64,000 nt of DNA from Macropodus opercularis (Eukaryota > Chordata > Actinopteri > Anabantiformes > Osphronemidae). Under the pieces are notes generated by a model that did not search any database, was not told the origin of the DNA, and worked only from the letters and a program-made list of their open reading frames with translations. Both the position numbers and the translations under genes were made by a program. Location: the NCBI GenBank assembly GCA_030770545.1, contig CM061097.1:2170501-2234500 (forward strand). The letters are read 5' to 3'. This document shows, in pieces, positions 38,941 to 51,870 of this stretch; position 1 is the first letter of the stretch; the number at the start of each line of letters is the position of its first letter.

Positions 38941-38977
38941 ATGTTAATAATGTTATTATTGTGATATTATTATTATT
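38941..38977. repeat. (TTA)n-like AT-rich tract
   Basis: Imperfect TTA/TAA repeats including the palindrome TAATAATGTTATTA, ending in TATTATTATTATT. A low-complexity sequence. Confidence 0.65.
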
Positions 38978-39089
38978 CGGTGAAAACAAAAGGTTTGCAG
39001 ATGATGTAAAGACAGCAATAAAGAAATTAATTCACAAATCCTCGATTTCAGCTGTAACTAGGTCCTAAAGGAGTGTGCTCCACCCGCTC

Positions 39090-39200
39090 TATACATGTAT
39101 GCGCCCTTGGGCAAGACACTTAACCTTAGGTTGCTCCCAGTGAGTCGGGCCTGCTGTCTATGTGTGTGTGGTAATGACAGCAGGTATATCGATAGAGCTG
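39090..39200 (+). mobile_element. Degraded SINE (V-SINE/tRNA-SINE core-like) fragment
   Basis: CCCTTGGGCAAGACACTTAA at 39105-39124, followed by TTGCTCCCAGTGAGTCGGGC, matches the central block (CCTTGGGCAAG-CACTTAACC-TTGCTCCC) shared by many fish SINEs and by mammalian MIR-like elements. A TGTGTGTG stretch follows, as in many copies. No tRNA-like head with intact A and B boxes could be recognised. Borders are approximate. Confidence 0.6.
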
Positions 39201-40570
39201 CGTCAGACCACTGAAAGCAGCCTCAGGTCTGGCTCTTAGTCGGGGCTAGAGAAGCGAGTTTTGTGCCATGGGGCCCAGCAGATTTATGGCAGCGTGGCAT
39301 CATTCATCATTAATACGACCTTCCACGCGTTGGTGTATTACTGGATGAGGATACAGAGCAAAGTCCAGTCTGAAATGTGAACCTATAGCCCGTTGTAACA
39401 CCACTGCTGCATTACCTTACGATAAGTATGACAAATTACTTTAATTGACTTAAGCACTAAGAAACTGGGATGCGCTGGTAGGACTCATGTTAACTAGCAG
39501 CCAGAGGTGAATTTCCATGAGAACAAGGCCCAAACAAACTGCACAAAACAAATTATCAGCAACTATAAGAAATAGGAATTAAAATCACGTGTTTTTAATC
39601 ACTGCGTCTGATGAAGCCAATCTTCTGAACGCCTGCTGCCAAAAGTCAAACCCTTCAAATGAAACGGATGCATTTGTTGTTCATGTTGTGCTGAACATTA
39701 CACCGGACAAGCTTCACTGATGTGATTAGATTGAAATTAGGAAAAGAGCTACAGAACAGTCCGTGTGTCTGGAGGTATCTGAAGGTTTGAGAGTTTCAGA
39801 AACACGCGTCGCACCCGTCTTCCCGGCTGATGTGACATTTAAAATCCATTTAATGACAACTGCCTGTCATCCGTGTGCAATAAGTGGCAAAACAAAAAGG
39901 TCCAGATTGGAAAACTCAGCCCTCTCAAATCTGACATCCATTACTTATGATCTCTTACTTTAGCTAAGCTTGTCTTCTTTTCTCAGCACGACTGATTTGT
40001 CAGGTGCAGGAACATGGTTTCATCGTGTCTGCTGTCTGACACGGAGAGAGGAGCGCGGGCCTTCTTCAGGGTTTCATCAAAAACAACACACCCACACGTA
40101 GTTTCCACCTTTTTTTCAGATATCAAACATGTCAACTTAACTTCAGTTCAATTTATGCATGAATGGGCTCCACTCTGTATCCAACATTTGCTTTGAACAT
40201 TGCCAAGGGCAACAGTTTGAGTGACAAGCACCCGCCTCCTTTAATGTCTCTAAGCGGCCTGGAATCTCTAAAAATCTTTTAACAGGCCAAATGAGGAAGA
40301 ACACGGCATTAAATCAGGAAAAGCAAAATGAGAAAAGCGCGATTGTCTGAGATTCAGAGGTGTGGAGAGAGGTGTATCCCACGAGAGTTTCTCTGAGCTC
40401 ATCAAAGCTCTTTCCATAGTTGCCAGCTCTCTAATTGGGCAACGCCGAGATGGATTACGAGAATAAGACACAATGTACAGCTTCTTAATGGATGTAATAG
40501 AGGAAAGACCGGCTCGTTTTTCTTTTAGCCTTCAGTGCGTCTGGCCAAGCGTGTTTCAGGAAATGAAAGC

Positions 40571-40861
40571 TCAGCACATAGTAGTCTCCACATTGTGATG
40601 TTTTATTGTGACTAAGGCTCCACTTTGGCTTTGGGGTGGTTCTGCCAACTGTATCTGATATTGGGGTAAAATATTATTAAGTTTGGTAATTACCCTCTCT
40701 AGCTGAGACAGACCCTTGTGCTTCCTGGTTGAACGGCCTCCTTTGGGATAATTAGCGATCGTTAAGAGATCAGCAAATGGGCATTTATGCACCGCGCCAG
40801 ACGCCCAAACACTAAGTGGTGCATCATTAGCTGAGAGGTCAGTGCAGCAGCGTTGGCCCAA
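40571..40861. promoter_or_regulatory. Candidate conserved non-coding element
   Basis: Non-coding, low-CpG sequence with a cluster of homeodomain-type words (GATAATTAGCGATC at about 40747-40760, GGTAATTACC at about 40685-40694, CATTAGCTGAG) and no simple repeat. GGTAATTACC is a perfect palindrome. Composition and motif clustering resemble vertebrate developmental enhancers. Conservation itself has not been tested. Confidence 0.2.
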
Positions 40862-41901
40862 CTACATCCACCAACAGAGGAAAACACTGAGCGGCTGCTT
40901 CTTGTAGTTCTCCTCTAAACTACATTTTGTAGTTGACAATGTAAATTGATCCAGAGGCGCCGGGTGGATGTCACAGGGTGCAACGCTCATAACGCGCTGC
41001 AGCCATCACCTGCGATACGTGTCGTCACCTCCAGCGCGTTGTCTGGGTGTCATATTGAAATGAATAATGTGATTATTCACGTTACGCCTTTCGTTTGATC
41101 GGACAGATCAGATTAGGTCAGCAGCTGTGCAGCTTTTGTCCTGTGGATTTGTTTGTGAGCGTGTTTTGGAACATCATGGTCCATTTAGTCATGTCAGTGG
41201 TGATTAATTTAAGTGCAGTTCCACAAGGGTCAGCAAACATTCTCCCGCACAGCTTAATCATTAGGAAGACATTTTAACTGTGTTAGTTACACCATTAGAG
41301 ATAGTGCAGGGTGTAATGATGTCTGCACACGCGGTGCGGTACCTCTGGAAAGGTCACTTCACTGCTGTGGTTACCACACTGAACTGTGTGAAGGGCAAGA
41401 GCTTCCGAGCTCACCCGATGCGCTATGTTCCTCAATAACAACGACGTGTTGTGTTTATACACAAATGAAAATAAAGAGATGTTCTGTATGTCGCAGGCAC
41501 TGACTATAAGAAATATATATCACAATATGACTTGAACCATGATGGTATGAGAGAAGCTCCCTGCTTAAGGAATATTACAGCTCATCTATGTCTTTTAGTT
41601 ATTCTGCCATTAACTTTGTAATGTTAGGATGAAGGTTGAGGGTAATTGGAAGCAAAGTGTCTACATCAATAACTGTCATGAGTAGGTAGCTTCTGAGGGA
41701 ACTACCTCACCTGATGCACTGCATCTTACTTTGCTTCATTATGGGATGATTTAGTTAAAAAGCTGGCAAGAGTGCGAGGAAAAAGAATGTAATGAAATGT
41801 AATGAAAGAGATGTAATTGTTTGTAGATGCAATTATTGCAGCGTTTGTACAGCAGCTTGCTGCACATATGTCCTTCAGTATTTCCTCACAGATCTGGGTA
41901 A

Positions 41902-41970
41902 GGTGCACTAAAACAGGGCGTCTGAGAGTATTTGCATGTCGTATCCTTGCAAATGGAGGGCAATTGCACC
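41902..41970. promoter_or_regulatory. Candidate enhancer element with nested inverted repeats and POU octamer
   Basis: Two inverted repeats are nested. GGTGCA (41902) and TGCACC (41970 end) are outermost; ATTTGCA (41930) and TGCAAAT (41954 end) lie inside. ATTTGCAT at 41930-41937 is a perfect POU octamer, and the inner right arm is a TGCAAAT half-octamer. The arms are separated by unequal lengths (22 and 10 bases), so a continuous RNA hairpin is unlikely. I infer a possible cis-regulatory site. Confidence 0.25.
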
Positions 41971-43998
41971 AGGAGGATTGTGTGGGGCCTCAGGGAGTCT
42001 GCCCTGGGATCTGTGAAGTTGCTGTAATGCTGTGATCCAAACTATTGCCCGCAGCCATTCTGTATCGCACCACTACCCTCTTCTCGTCGTCCTCTCCTGT
42101 CAGAGAGGACCAGAGGGCCTGCGCTGGGCTGTGCGTGCGCGCTTCTTGACGGCGTGCGTTTTTAAATGCACACCAGCGAGTGTGAAGAGGGGTCCACGTG
42201 TCACCGCCGCCGCTTTAGAGAATCTCATGTGTTCATTCAGTCAGCATAAAGCCTCCGTAACGCCAGCAAGTGGGCGTGCTCTCGAGAGCCCGAGGGGATG
42301 AAGACATCAGAATCCATTCAATAAAAATGAAACAGATAAGGCACCGAGCCTCTACGGCTAAAATGCAAGCAAAGCAGGAGCCATTTGATCCTGCTAGCTC
42401 TCTTGAGGTCGCAAAGACCTTGGCGGTGAAGCTTTAATTTGGAATAAAGGAAGATAGAAGCGATTTAGGTGCCTCGGGGGGTGAAGGGGTTGTGTGGGAA
42501 GGGAGCTTCTGCTGGACGGAGGCCTATTTTGTTAAGCTATGATAAAATTGGTGTTAAAATGTCACTGAAAACATTGGTGAGATCAGAGTTTGCCTTTTTT
42601 GCCTATTTGTACTATTTTAAGATCTTCTAATGTCAGAAGAGCTGAGTTGGTCATCGTCTAAACCGAGCGGTGGAACGATTCTTCGACAGCGGAGCAAACT
42701 TTCAACGTGTTTTTGGTTCCTTTGCATTGTAAGACTGTCCATTTCCCGAGAATAATTTCTTCATAATTCTGTCTCTAAAACCGAAATCAAAGATCTGCAC
42801 TCAGTAATAACAGCACTACGCCATTGGCGGCTCGCTGTCACCCAGATAATAGTCAGCTGCAGTGGGTTTCCTCCCATGTCTGGGCTGAAAAGCAGAGAGA
42901 AATTACTTTTATATAATATATTATTTTTCTATCCAAATTGTGATGATTAGGTTCACGAAGAGCTTAAGAAAAGACACTGATGACAATGTCACAGAAAGGG
43001 AACAAAGTAAGACCCCTTTTAAAACTAAGATGAAATATGTCGCTGATGCAGTCTAAGAAGTTGTGGGTCCATTTCCTTCAGTCAGGCAGGGAGCGCGTCT
43101 GGTGATCACATGTACTGGTAACAAGTTACACTAATTACGGTTAAAAACCCCGACACTAACAACAAACAGGCAGAAAACAAACATCCAGCAACACAAAAGA
43201 CAAGGTCGCAGTGGGAGTTCGAAACAGGAATGAAAGGCGAGATTTATTCAAGTGATGGTTGATACTGAGAAACACCTGAGAGAATAAGTGATAAAAAGGA
43301 TGTGGTGTATTTTTCCATGTTTTATTTCTTCAGTGACACTTTTTCCCTGAAAGCTCTGTTTGCGTCTCCTCTGCTGTTTCTGTAGCACAATGAACAGTGA
43401 ATGAGTCGCATGTCTCAGAAGTAGGCCAGGGCCTGCAGCACACCTTTCTGCTTGATGCAATTAGAAGTGCACAGCGATGCGTGAACACATACGGCGCACA
43501 TACCTTCAGCCGCACACACTCACACGCGGAGGAAGTGATGGATTTGCTGCCGAAACATAAATAAAGGATTGCCCTTTGATACTGTTGTAGCTGTCAGACG
43601 CTCGGCGGCATCATTGACGCAACGGAGAGAAATCCCAGCAGTTCGGTGTGTGTGTTTGTTGCGGAGTTGTTGGCAGCACAAGCCGAAGAAATTAATTAGT
43701 TTCGTCACAGAATGGGTCTGACCCAACGCACCCCTGTGAACAGGACATCACTTCAAGCAGCACAGTTCACTTAATAGAAACGCTCGCGACGGGAACAGCA
43801 ACAACAGAACGCATCCCGTCCAGGACTGACGTGTAACCCGCTTGCTCCTGAGCCATGCGCCTGACACTGGGGGAATCTGATCCGTTGAATCCTCGGCGGA
43901 GGCAGGAAGTTTAGTCGCACGACACTGTGGAACTCTAGAGGCTGTTTGTGCCATCGATACCTGGATGTAACCACAGGGCAGAGAACCTGGAGGAACCG

Positions 43999-44024
43999 AT
44001 TTCACATACACTCGTATGTGAAAT
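43999..44024. repeat. 11-bp perfect inverted repeat
   Basis: ATTTCACATAC, a 4-base loop (ACTC) and GTATGTGAAAT give a perfect stem-loop. No terminator or RNA gene context is evident. Confidence 0.75.
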
Positions 44025-47000
44025 TTCTGTTGGTCAGAAAGAAAACAGGAGGCTCAAAGCTCAAAAACCACACAAGGGTTGGATAAAACTGCCGCAGACA
44101 GACGATAATTCACAACACGCTTCATCTAGATGAACGGTTGGATGAACTTGTTCATCACAGACCCACACGTGTTCATTGCTTGGATGTATCACCCACCAAG
44201 GCTGTTTGATGCAACGCTTTGTTGTGTTTTTTAGCTTTGAGCGCCTCCTAGTTTACAGTGGGGTCGTTTTGTTAGGTTGCACTGCTGGAAAGTCTTCCTT
44301 TGTCATTTTCTTTCGTCCAGGAGCCACTGAATCTAAATGCTGACACTCAGCTGAATCAAGCTCAGCAGCTGACGGAGACAAACAGGAGATTAACCACCGT
44401 TAAAAGTTAAATGCTTGCACAGATGGTGGTTTGGGAGACAGACACTGGAAGAGTAATGGTCACAGGAGAGAACGTTCACACGCAGGCGCAGTGATCGACA
44501 CACTAAGCATCTGTAGTAGCAGTCGGCCACTAGATTTGTCACTTGTTGTTTTTTATTTGCTAGTCAAAGGTCATCTCGGGGCAAACACAACAACCAAACT
44601 GTGGTGATAGGTTGTCATGTACAACTAAAATCAAAATGTCACTTCTTCTGTTTACCGCCGGTGAAGCTGGATTCCACCATCACGTCCTGGACGTGCGATC
44701 CTTGCTGGAAAGGTAAAGTCTGGATATCTAGAAATCAGTAGCTGATGTCAGGCGTCAGTGTTGTGTTTCAAAAAATCAATCAGCCGCCTGCATGAGGAAC
44801 GTAGCTTTAACAGAACGCGTTCGGTTAGGAGCAACGACTTACGGTCTGTTTTCAGTGTGTCTGTTTTGTTCCTTCACATTTTCCTGTGCTGCTGGAGGCA
44901 CATGGGCAAAGTGTGACAGAGCAACCAGGCAGGCAGGCAGAGGAGGGGAGGCAAGACGACAGGAGAGGGTTATAAGAGTGGTCAGATCGGTGACAGGCAG
45001 GAGCTCCTTCCGCACAGAAAGGCCATTACAGGGGAGCACGGAGGAGGAGGCACTTTGGTGAGGCTGCCACCGAGGTTATTGGCAATCAGTTAGCCAGGCT
45101 GCCGGAGGGAGGGGGGCAACGGGCCCACGGAAAAGAAGAATCTACTCTCCTCAGGATTCCTGGCAGCAGCAGAGACATGTGAGGCGGGTGGTGGCGAGAC
45201 GGTTAACAGACGAGGAGAGAATAGATTGGAGCAGGATATATACTGGCGTGTTGTTCCTGCGGAGGCCGGATGGGTCTGTCCTAACACCGGGAGCCATTTG
45301 AATATGTGACAGAGCTGATTTTACGTCTGGAGGAGGACTGAACGCAAAGCGCAGGATGAATTACAAACAGAGGCATTAAAGGGGAAATGAATCACAGGGT
45401 GTGAGTCCAGCGAAGAATAGATGAGGTTCCCACACAACATCCGCATGTTCTGCGTACTGTGGCTTCAGAACGTGTGCAGACCTGCTGCCCTCAAGCCTGA
45501 AGCAGAAGCTGGAAGCAGCTAATAATGAGGCCTAAGACAGGACCAGGCTGAGATAATTGATCTGCACTCTCGCCATTAATTAGACAGGGCTGTGAATCAC
45601 ACGCAGTCACGGTGGACTGACCTCAGTGCTCTCGTCTGTCAAAATGATGGACGTCCGTGAGGTTTTCCTGTCATCGTTGAATATTCCCCTGACGGACAGC
45701 GTTGGGTGCTGTACAGTGAACTGTATGTGCTGCAGGGAACGCAGTGAGAAGTGCTGGGTGATATATACAAAACACAGACAGACAGAGGAAATTGAAGAGA
45801 TATCCAGACGCTGGGAGAATCGGGATAACATCTCTCATAACTATTCAAAACAGACACATTATTTCAGCCCATTTTCACGGCGTTTGATATACACTGAGCT
45901 CGGGCTCTGCGTTCTGCGGCCGTTCTCGTCATCGCTCTCACTAACTGTGGCGATTTCCCTTCCTTAGACAAAATGACTGATGTCTGACAGCGATGAGACA
46001 GTCAATCAGCGGTTGAGTGGTCAAGGAGCCGTGCAGGTGAGTTACCTGCCGTTACTGTAGGTGATGTCACATTAAGCTCGGTGTCTTTGCTGAAAGCCCT
46101 ATTTAGTGCCACCTACAAGAGGTTTGCTCTGCTCTGGTCTCGCAAGCCATCTGCGACGCCAAGGCTTCCCAGAGAATTATTGATTCTGTCACATAACCCA
46201 GTTTTTCCAGCACCTTGCTCCATGGGGATGGAAGCAGAGGGGAGAGAAGAAAGGCTGCCCACACCTCCAGCACACAGTCATTTTTCTCTGTAACGGATGA
46301 GGAGGGAGCATATTTCCATTACAAATGCTCTCGAAGTTATTAGTCTTGTCGGTGGGCGTTTTGTCACTGTCGTAGGCACAGCCAGAATTAATTGTTGAAG
46401 CGGTGCCCCACCAGCCACCTTGTGGGGTGCAAATGACATTTTCTTAACCTAAGGACCTTAATCAAAAGCAATGAGGTGGAGCACACCCACTGACTGTGTG
46501 TAAGCAAAGCCAACAGGTGCAGGCCGACAGCAATTTGGAAAGTCAGCAGGACTGGCTGCTGGGACGGTTCAGCGAGGGAAGAGTGAGCTGGACAGCGGGC
46601 GGCGCGATCTGCTGGAAACGCTCTCTGCGCAGGTGTTGGCGTGGGAGGAACATCGAGTTTCGCCCTTCCACTGACGACAAACGACTTGAAACTCAATCAT
46701 GTACTTAATTAACGATTGTAAACACTTAATTGCCAATAAGGTTCAGAGCCTTAATGACTTTCACACTTGATAAATAGTCGTGTGAAATGCGGTAAGTTGG
46801 GAGAAAATAATCATTTGATGCTCGTGAATGTAATTCAATTAACCTCCTTTATATTTACAGCAGGAGAGAAATAGCGTGATTCAAGAACTTTATAAAAATG
46901 AAGTGACTTGGAGCAGACAGGGAAATCATCCATCCCTACATGGTGCCGCGGTGTAATTTGCTCCTGTAGCTGAAGCGTTGGAGGCATTCATGTGCTGATT

Positions 47001-50000
47001 AAACTGGGGTTTGCAGGGGTTTTGCAGTGTATGGTTTCAAAATGACTAATGCTAATTGATATAGTTTTAAAAAGTCTCTGGACTATAAGAAGAGCGCGAG
47101 AGGGAGTCTGATCATCAAAGACGCTCCTGTACTGTATCACCTCCACAGTAGCTCACGCTTAGCTGCTCGTTGCTGCTGAAACGGTTCCTCTGACTAAATG
47201 TTCCCTCTCAGTGACACTAATTGACTCTCTGTGATCCTCTGGACCCCCACAGCCACACATTCCTCCACTTCCATCTCTTCTCTCCCTCTATCACTGGCCT
47301 TGTCTGCAGGGGTAAATAATTGATGCCCCTCTTCTTGCATTGTGAGATATTTATGAATAGAAGCACACGGGGACGGTTGTATTTCTCTCCCTAACTTCTC
47401 AGCAGCCCTTCTCGGACTTATCTATATATCCCCACCAAGGTCAAAATAAGTGTGTATTTTATAGAGATGGATCACTCCAGCAAAACTCCCACAGTCGGGG
47501 CTGGCCAGCGTTCTCCATGCCGAGACGCTCACTGGCCTCAAACCAAGCCCCGGGACAGTCGTTTCTCATGGTGCACGCTTGTGTGTTCGCACATGTGCAT
47601 ACAGTGCATGACTTTGACCAAGATATGAAACACTGAGCCCCGATTCATGGCCCAGGCCGAAACCAGCATCATCTAAGCGCCAAGAGAATGTGTAGGAGGC
47701 TGAAATGCAAATGTAAAGGATAAACAGAATGAATTTCTGCCGTGCTGCAGAATGAGTCTCAGGATGTTCAAAGAAGGGCTGAATGAAGAGCGCGTGACAG
47801 GGAATTACAGATATCCCCTCCACCGTCTGCTAACATCTGTCAGCTCCTGGCTGGATTTTAGGCTGGATGTACACAGTCAACTGCAGCACAGGGAAAACCT
47901 CCCCAGCGAGATTCACTTTTGAGAAGCGCTTCACCGATCGTATGGGAAACTTTCTGAATCTGAGCTGTGTGCAGGTGGACCCTTATTTGATCCCAGTGTA
48001 CAAATCAGCAGCAGAGGTTCTTAAAATGATTTGCATAATTTAAAAGCACGAACAAATAAAGAAATAAAAAAGTCGATGGAGATGTGTTGTAGAAGATGCG
48101 ACGACTGGCAATATTCTACTAGAGGCTGATTTGTCTCACATAAATACATGTGTTTACAGTAGGTGTCTTTCTTCTCACAGCTCCTCTGTGTTTCCCCATC
48201 CACACTGATTCACCAGGACACGAGCGTCCGGGCCAGAGGTCAATCGGTTAATGAAGCGTCGCCTGCGTTTCTCCTGTGACTGTGCTGCTCTTCTGTGCTT
48301 TTCGCCCCATCCAGGTCCGGGGCAGGAGCCCTGGGAGGCCGCTTAGTGCTCTCTGTCTGTCTCAGCCATTCTTTTCAAAATGCTCCCTGGGTACCGTACA
48401 CAACGCTGCTCGCCGGCCAAACACAGTTTACGGAGGGAGCATCCGCACTAACGCGCTGCCTGTCAGCGCAGCTTGACTGTGTCACACAGCTACGGTGCGT
48501 CTGCAGCAGTGATGGGTCAATTAAGAGCTCACATATTCTTTTTGAACCATTAACACACTGACTAATACAAATGTTACGCTGGGGTTCATTTGATGTCTTC
48601 CAGGGAAGACAGGGAATATTGTCTCATGACTAGGGTGTAATTAATTTTTTGTTGCTATTCTTGCTTTTGTGACAGCTCAACGTCCTGATGACAGTCTTAC
48701 TCTGAGCTGTGGAGGCTGAAGCTGAAGCTCATTAATCCCTCTGAAAACCAAATGGTTTTCATGTTATTTGAGGGTAAACAGACACACGGACATGTTCTCA
48801 ATAACGTCTAAAACACAGACATGACTGGAAACCTACAGCTCGTAAAATGCTCAACATTACTATGGTAGAAATATTTGTATTTACACACCCTTTCATAACA
48901 TATGTACAGCAACGGTATATGTGGAACACACTTCATGCAAACAAGTGCGTTATGCTTGTATAGGTTCTGTAAATGCAAAAGTTTGCCTCCGTCCCTTTTG
49001 GTCTGACTCCACATTCATTTTATTGACCTGTTTACTTGGTTGACGTCTGGGCCCATTTGCTCAAAGGTCAGTGAGCTTTACTGAGCCTGAAATTCCATTT
49101 GAACCATCAGTGTCTCCTCCACTCATCACTCACCAGGATCCTAATTCTCGGTTAGAGTCCATAGTTATGCTGCGCAGCGTTCGCGCGTCGGTGCAGACAC
49201 GGGAGGCTGATGTCAACCGCTTTGTTGTCAACGCTTCAAGTTTGTCTCTAGAAGCATCTCAGGTCAGATCTGTAAAGTATTTACGTCTAAGGTTTTTATA
49301 CAGTAGCTCTGATATGTGCGTACTAACATGAAGACGTCAGGAATGTGGGAGAAGTTAGGAATTTTCTGTGGAGACGTTTCATACTCGCCATACGAAGTTC
49401 GACAGCTGCCTGCGACACAGCGCCAACGCCACCGTGTTGTACAGTCTGACTAAGGACGAAGTCTGTTAGTGGACGTGTTTCGCCTGAAGCTGCACCTACC
49501 GACCACTTCATCCTTTTCAATAGGTGAACTGAAATTCAATTACTATTTTTATGTCTTATTTTCAACATCAGAGGCCAAAGTCAGACTCTTGTCATTTCAA
49601 TTAAACTCTGGCTTATTGAACTATAACTGCATTCTATTAACTTTATCTTAATTACTTCTCGGCGTCCCCTGTAACCTTGGCGATGCAGCCCCCACGGCTG
49701 TGAAGTGTTGGAGGTATACGTGTACGAGAAATCCCTGCTTAGATGTGTTTAAACCCAGACAGAAATCAGTTTTCTCTTTAAGACCGGGCAGTAATTGAAG
49801 TGATACTTTTTAACGTAGGCTCACTCTGTGGACTTGCTGGCCTGTGAGCGGTGGCGTGCGCTGGATTGCAGATTTACAGTCGGGCTGAGGTGAAATATAC
49901 AAACTGCTTGGGGCTCATTGATCTCAAGGCAGCAGACATCAGCACTGCAGCTGCTTTTGCTCGGCTGATGTACAGGCCGTGAACTCGTGACCTCCAGCTG

Positions 50001-51610
50001 TGTCAGCCGTTCTGGCTTTAATTCTTGGCAGTCGTTCATGGTCATAAATGACGCTGGGTTAGCAATTTCAAAGTTTCAGCAGTCTACTGTAGATGATAAA
50101 TATTTGAAGTCTGATGCATATAATTCAAAATACAATAACTTGTGTTAGTCTGTGACAAACTCACCTTTAAATTAAGATTATGAAGCTGCTCTGCTCCAAG
50201 AAACATTGTAAACATTGTTTTTATCATCCTTTGTTTTTGTTCTGTCTGTTTTTTCAAATTGCTGAATTATTCATTTTGAAAACTTGAATTGCCCATTGAA
50301 CTGTGGTGTTTAAATAAAGATGTCACAGTTCACATCAGCTTTATTGAAATATTGATCAAAATTCATATTATAATGTCCGAAATGTTCTTTTCCCTGGCGT
50401 AGATGCGGGCTGGATTTTCCAATTCCTGAATTTTGATTACTCTTTTAGAGAAGTTTGTATCATCAATTATTCATTCCCTCACTCTGTGTCTATCTGTCTG
50501 CTGCTGTCTGTCTCAGTCTCGTTCCTTACTGCCCATGCATGAATATCCCTCCACCTGAGTAAGCACGCTGTCATTCATAACACACCCACTCTGGGCAGAG
50601 ATAAATAAAGCAGACACATATATGCCTCATTTCAAATGCCATTCCTATTTTCTTATCCATCACTTAACTCCGTCTTTGCTGCACTATTATTCAATTAAAC
50701 AGCGTTATCTGCTGGTATGCCAGGGGGACTTTGCTCACCTAAGCTCGGTCTTTAATCTACAGCAAAAAGGCAATTAATCCACAGGATTCACTGTTATGGA
50801 AAACAAACTTCATCTAATTTTGTTTAATGAAGGAACGTGATGTCACTTATAAATGTACAAAACCTGCGTGTGGAGAGACTTTGAAACATCACTGAGAGGT
50901 GTTAAGCAGCAGGTTTAGCCTCGAGTGTTTTGATGAGGATTTCGTTCAAAAGGGATCAGACGACATGTTTATTCAACTGCTTTAATCCTGAAATAAGACA
51001 TGACTTCAACTCTGCATAAGAAACGATCTCTGGGTCTGTCTCATAGTGAACCCAGGGCAGGACAAATACATAAAAGCATTTTTATGACTTTTAACAAATA
51101 CTAAACAAATATCATGTTTTACATATTCATTAGTAGGATGATACTTAGAATATCCAGACATGGTGTGGATTCTCTCAGGATGCTTGATCTTGGTATCTGG
51201 TGTTTGTGCTGCTCTCATTTAGCCTGTACTGTTACGTAGCGAGTCAATTATCTTCCTCCAAATCACGCTGCCTTTAATGACACTCCCATCCTCTTTAAGC
51301 TTCATTACCACATTTAAATCTTGCAGCTTCAGTGAAAGCTGTTCATCTCAGAAAGTGACGCGTGATTATCCCACCAGTCACATCCTCCCTGAAATGAAGA
51401 GGACGAAGATCTAGTTGTTGAGGCTGATAATACCCAGCTGTGACTGCTTCTGCTCACAGGGAGCAGTGGACTCGCTCAACATGTACACGTACCGTGTGCA
51501 TCAGAGGATTTTTAAACGCTTCGCGGTATCCCTTCATCAACCAAGCGGTTCACTTGCACGTCTGTCAGGATCCGATAGATGAAACAAAACGACGAGACCT
51601 CACTGTAAAG

Positions 51611-51870
51611 TTTAAGACTTTAAGACTTTATTATCATTGTCATTGAAGTGATACAACGAAATTTGTTTGGTAGCACTTTGGAGACGAGCCGCAGTAACGA
51701 ACATAAGAATATAAATAAACAAAGGAATAGACACAAGGTAATTACACTGAAGCATAATAAATAATTAAACAATATACACAATGAGAAGTATGCGAAGTAG
51801 CGGCTCCTGGATCCGGATGCAAACATTAGAGTACAATAAGAAAGTGCAGGCTTGAATAACACAAAACATA
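51611..51870 (-). mobile_element. LINE 3' tail fragment, probably L2/CR1-type
   Basis: On the minus strand the sequence reads AACAAATTTCGTTGTATCAC, then TTCAATGACAATGATAATAAAG, and ends with short tandem units AGTCTTAA AGTCTTAA. An AATTTCGTTGTA...CAATGACAATAAAG block before a microsatellite-like tail is widespread in fish genomes and typical of L2-clade LINE 3' ends. Only the non-coding tail remains, with no reverse transcriptase frame, so this is a dead 5'-truncated copy. The inner border is estimated. The family name is from general knowledge, not a database match. Confidence 0.65.

Larger units (their letters stand above)
32186..39089. other. Intergenic, AT-rich regulatory-like segments
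   Basis: No gene is recognised. 34500-34770 is AT-rich with homeodomain words and TAATTATGCAAAT at 34651-34663, which combines a TAATTA site with a POU octamer. 37381-37640 is a further non-repetitive stretch resembling a conserved element. A minus-strand frame over 33022-33315 is discussed under rejected items. Confidence 0.5.
39201..51610. other. Intergenic, with possible regulatory segments
   Basis: No gene is recognised. TTGCCAAGGGCAA at 40200-40212 is a perfect palindrome containing an AP-2-like GCCAAGGGC. GCAGGTGAGTTACCTGC at about 46034-46050 is a second short palindrome with ZEB/E-box-like CAGGTG. A (CAGG)n run lies at about 44927-44940. Other candidates are listed separately. Confidence 0.5.

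Noticed and set aside
51620..51862. 80-codon hydrophobic minus-strand frame
   Set aside because: It lies entirely within the non-coding LINE tail.
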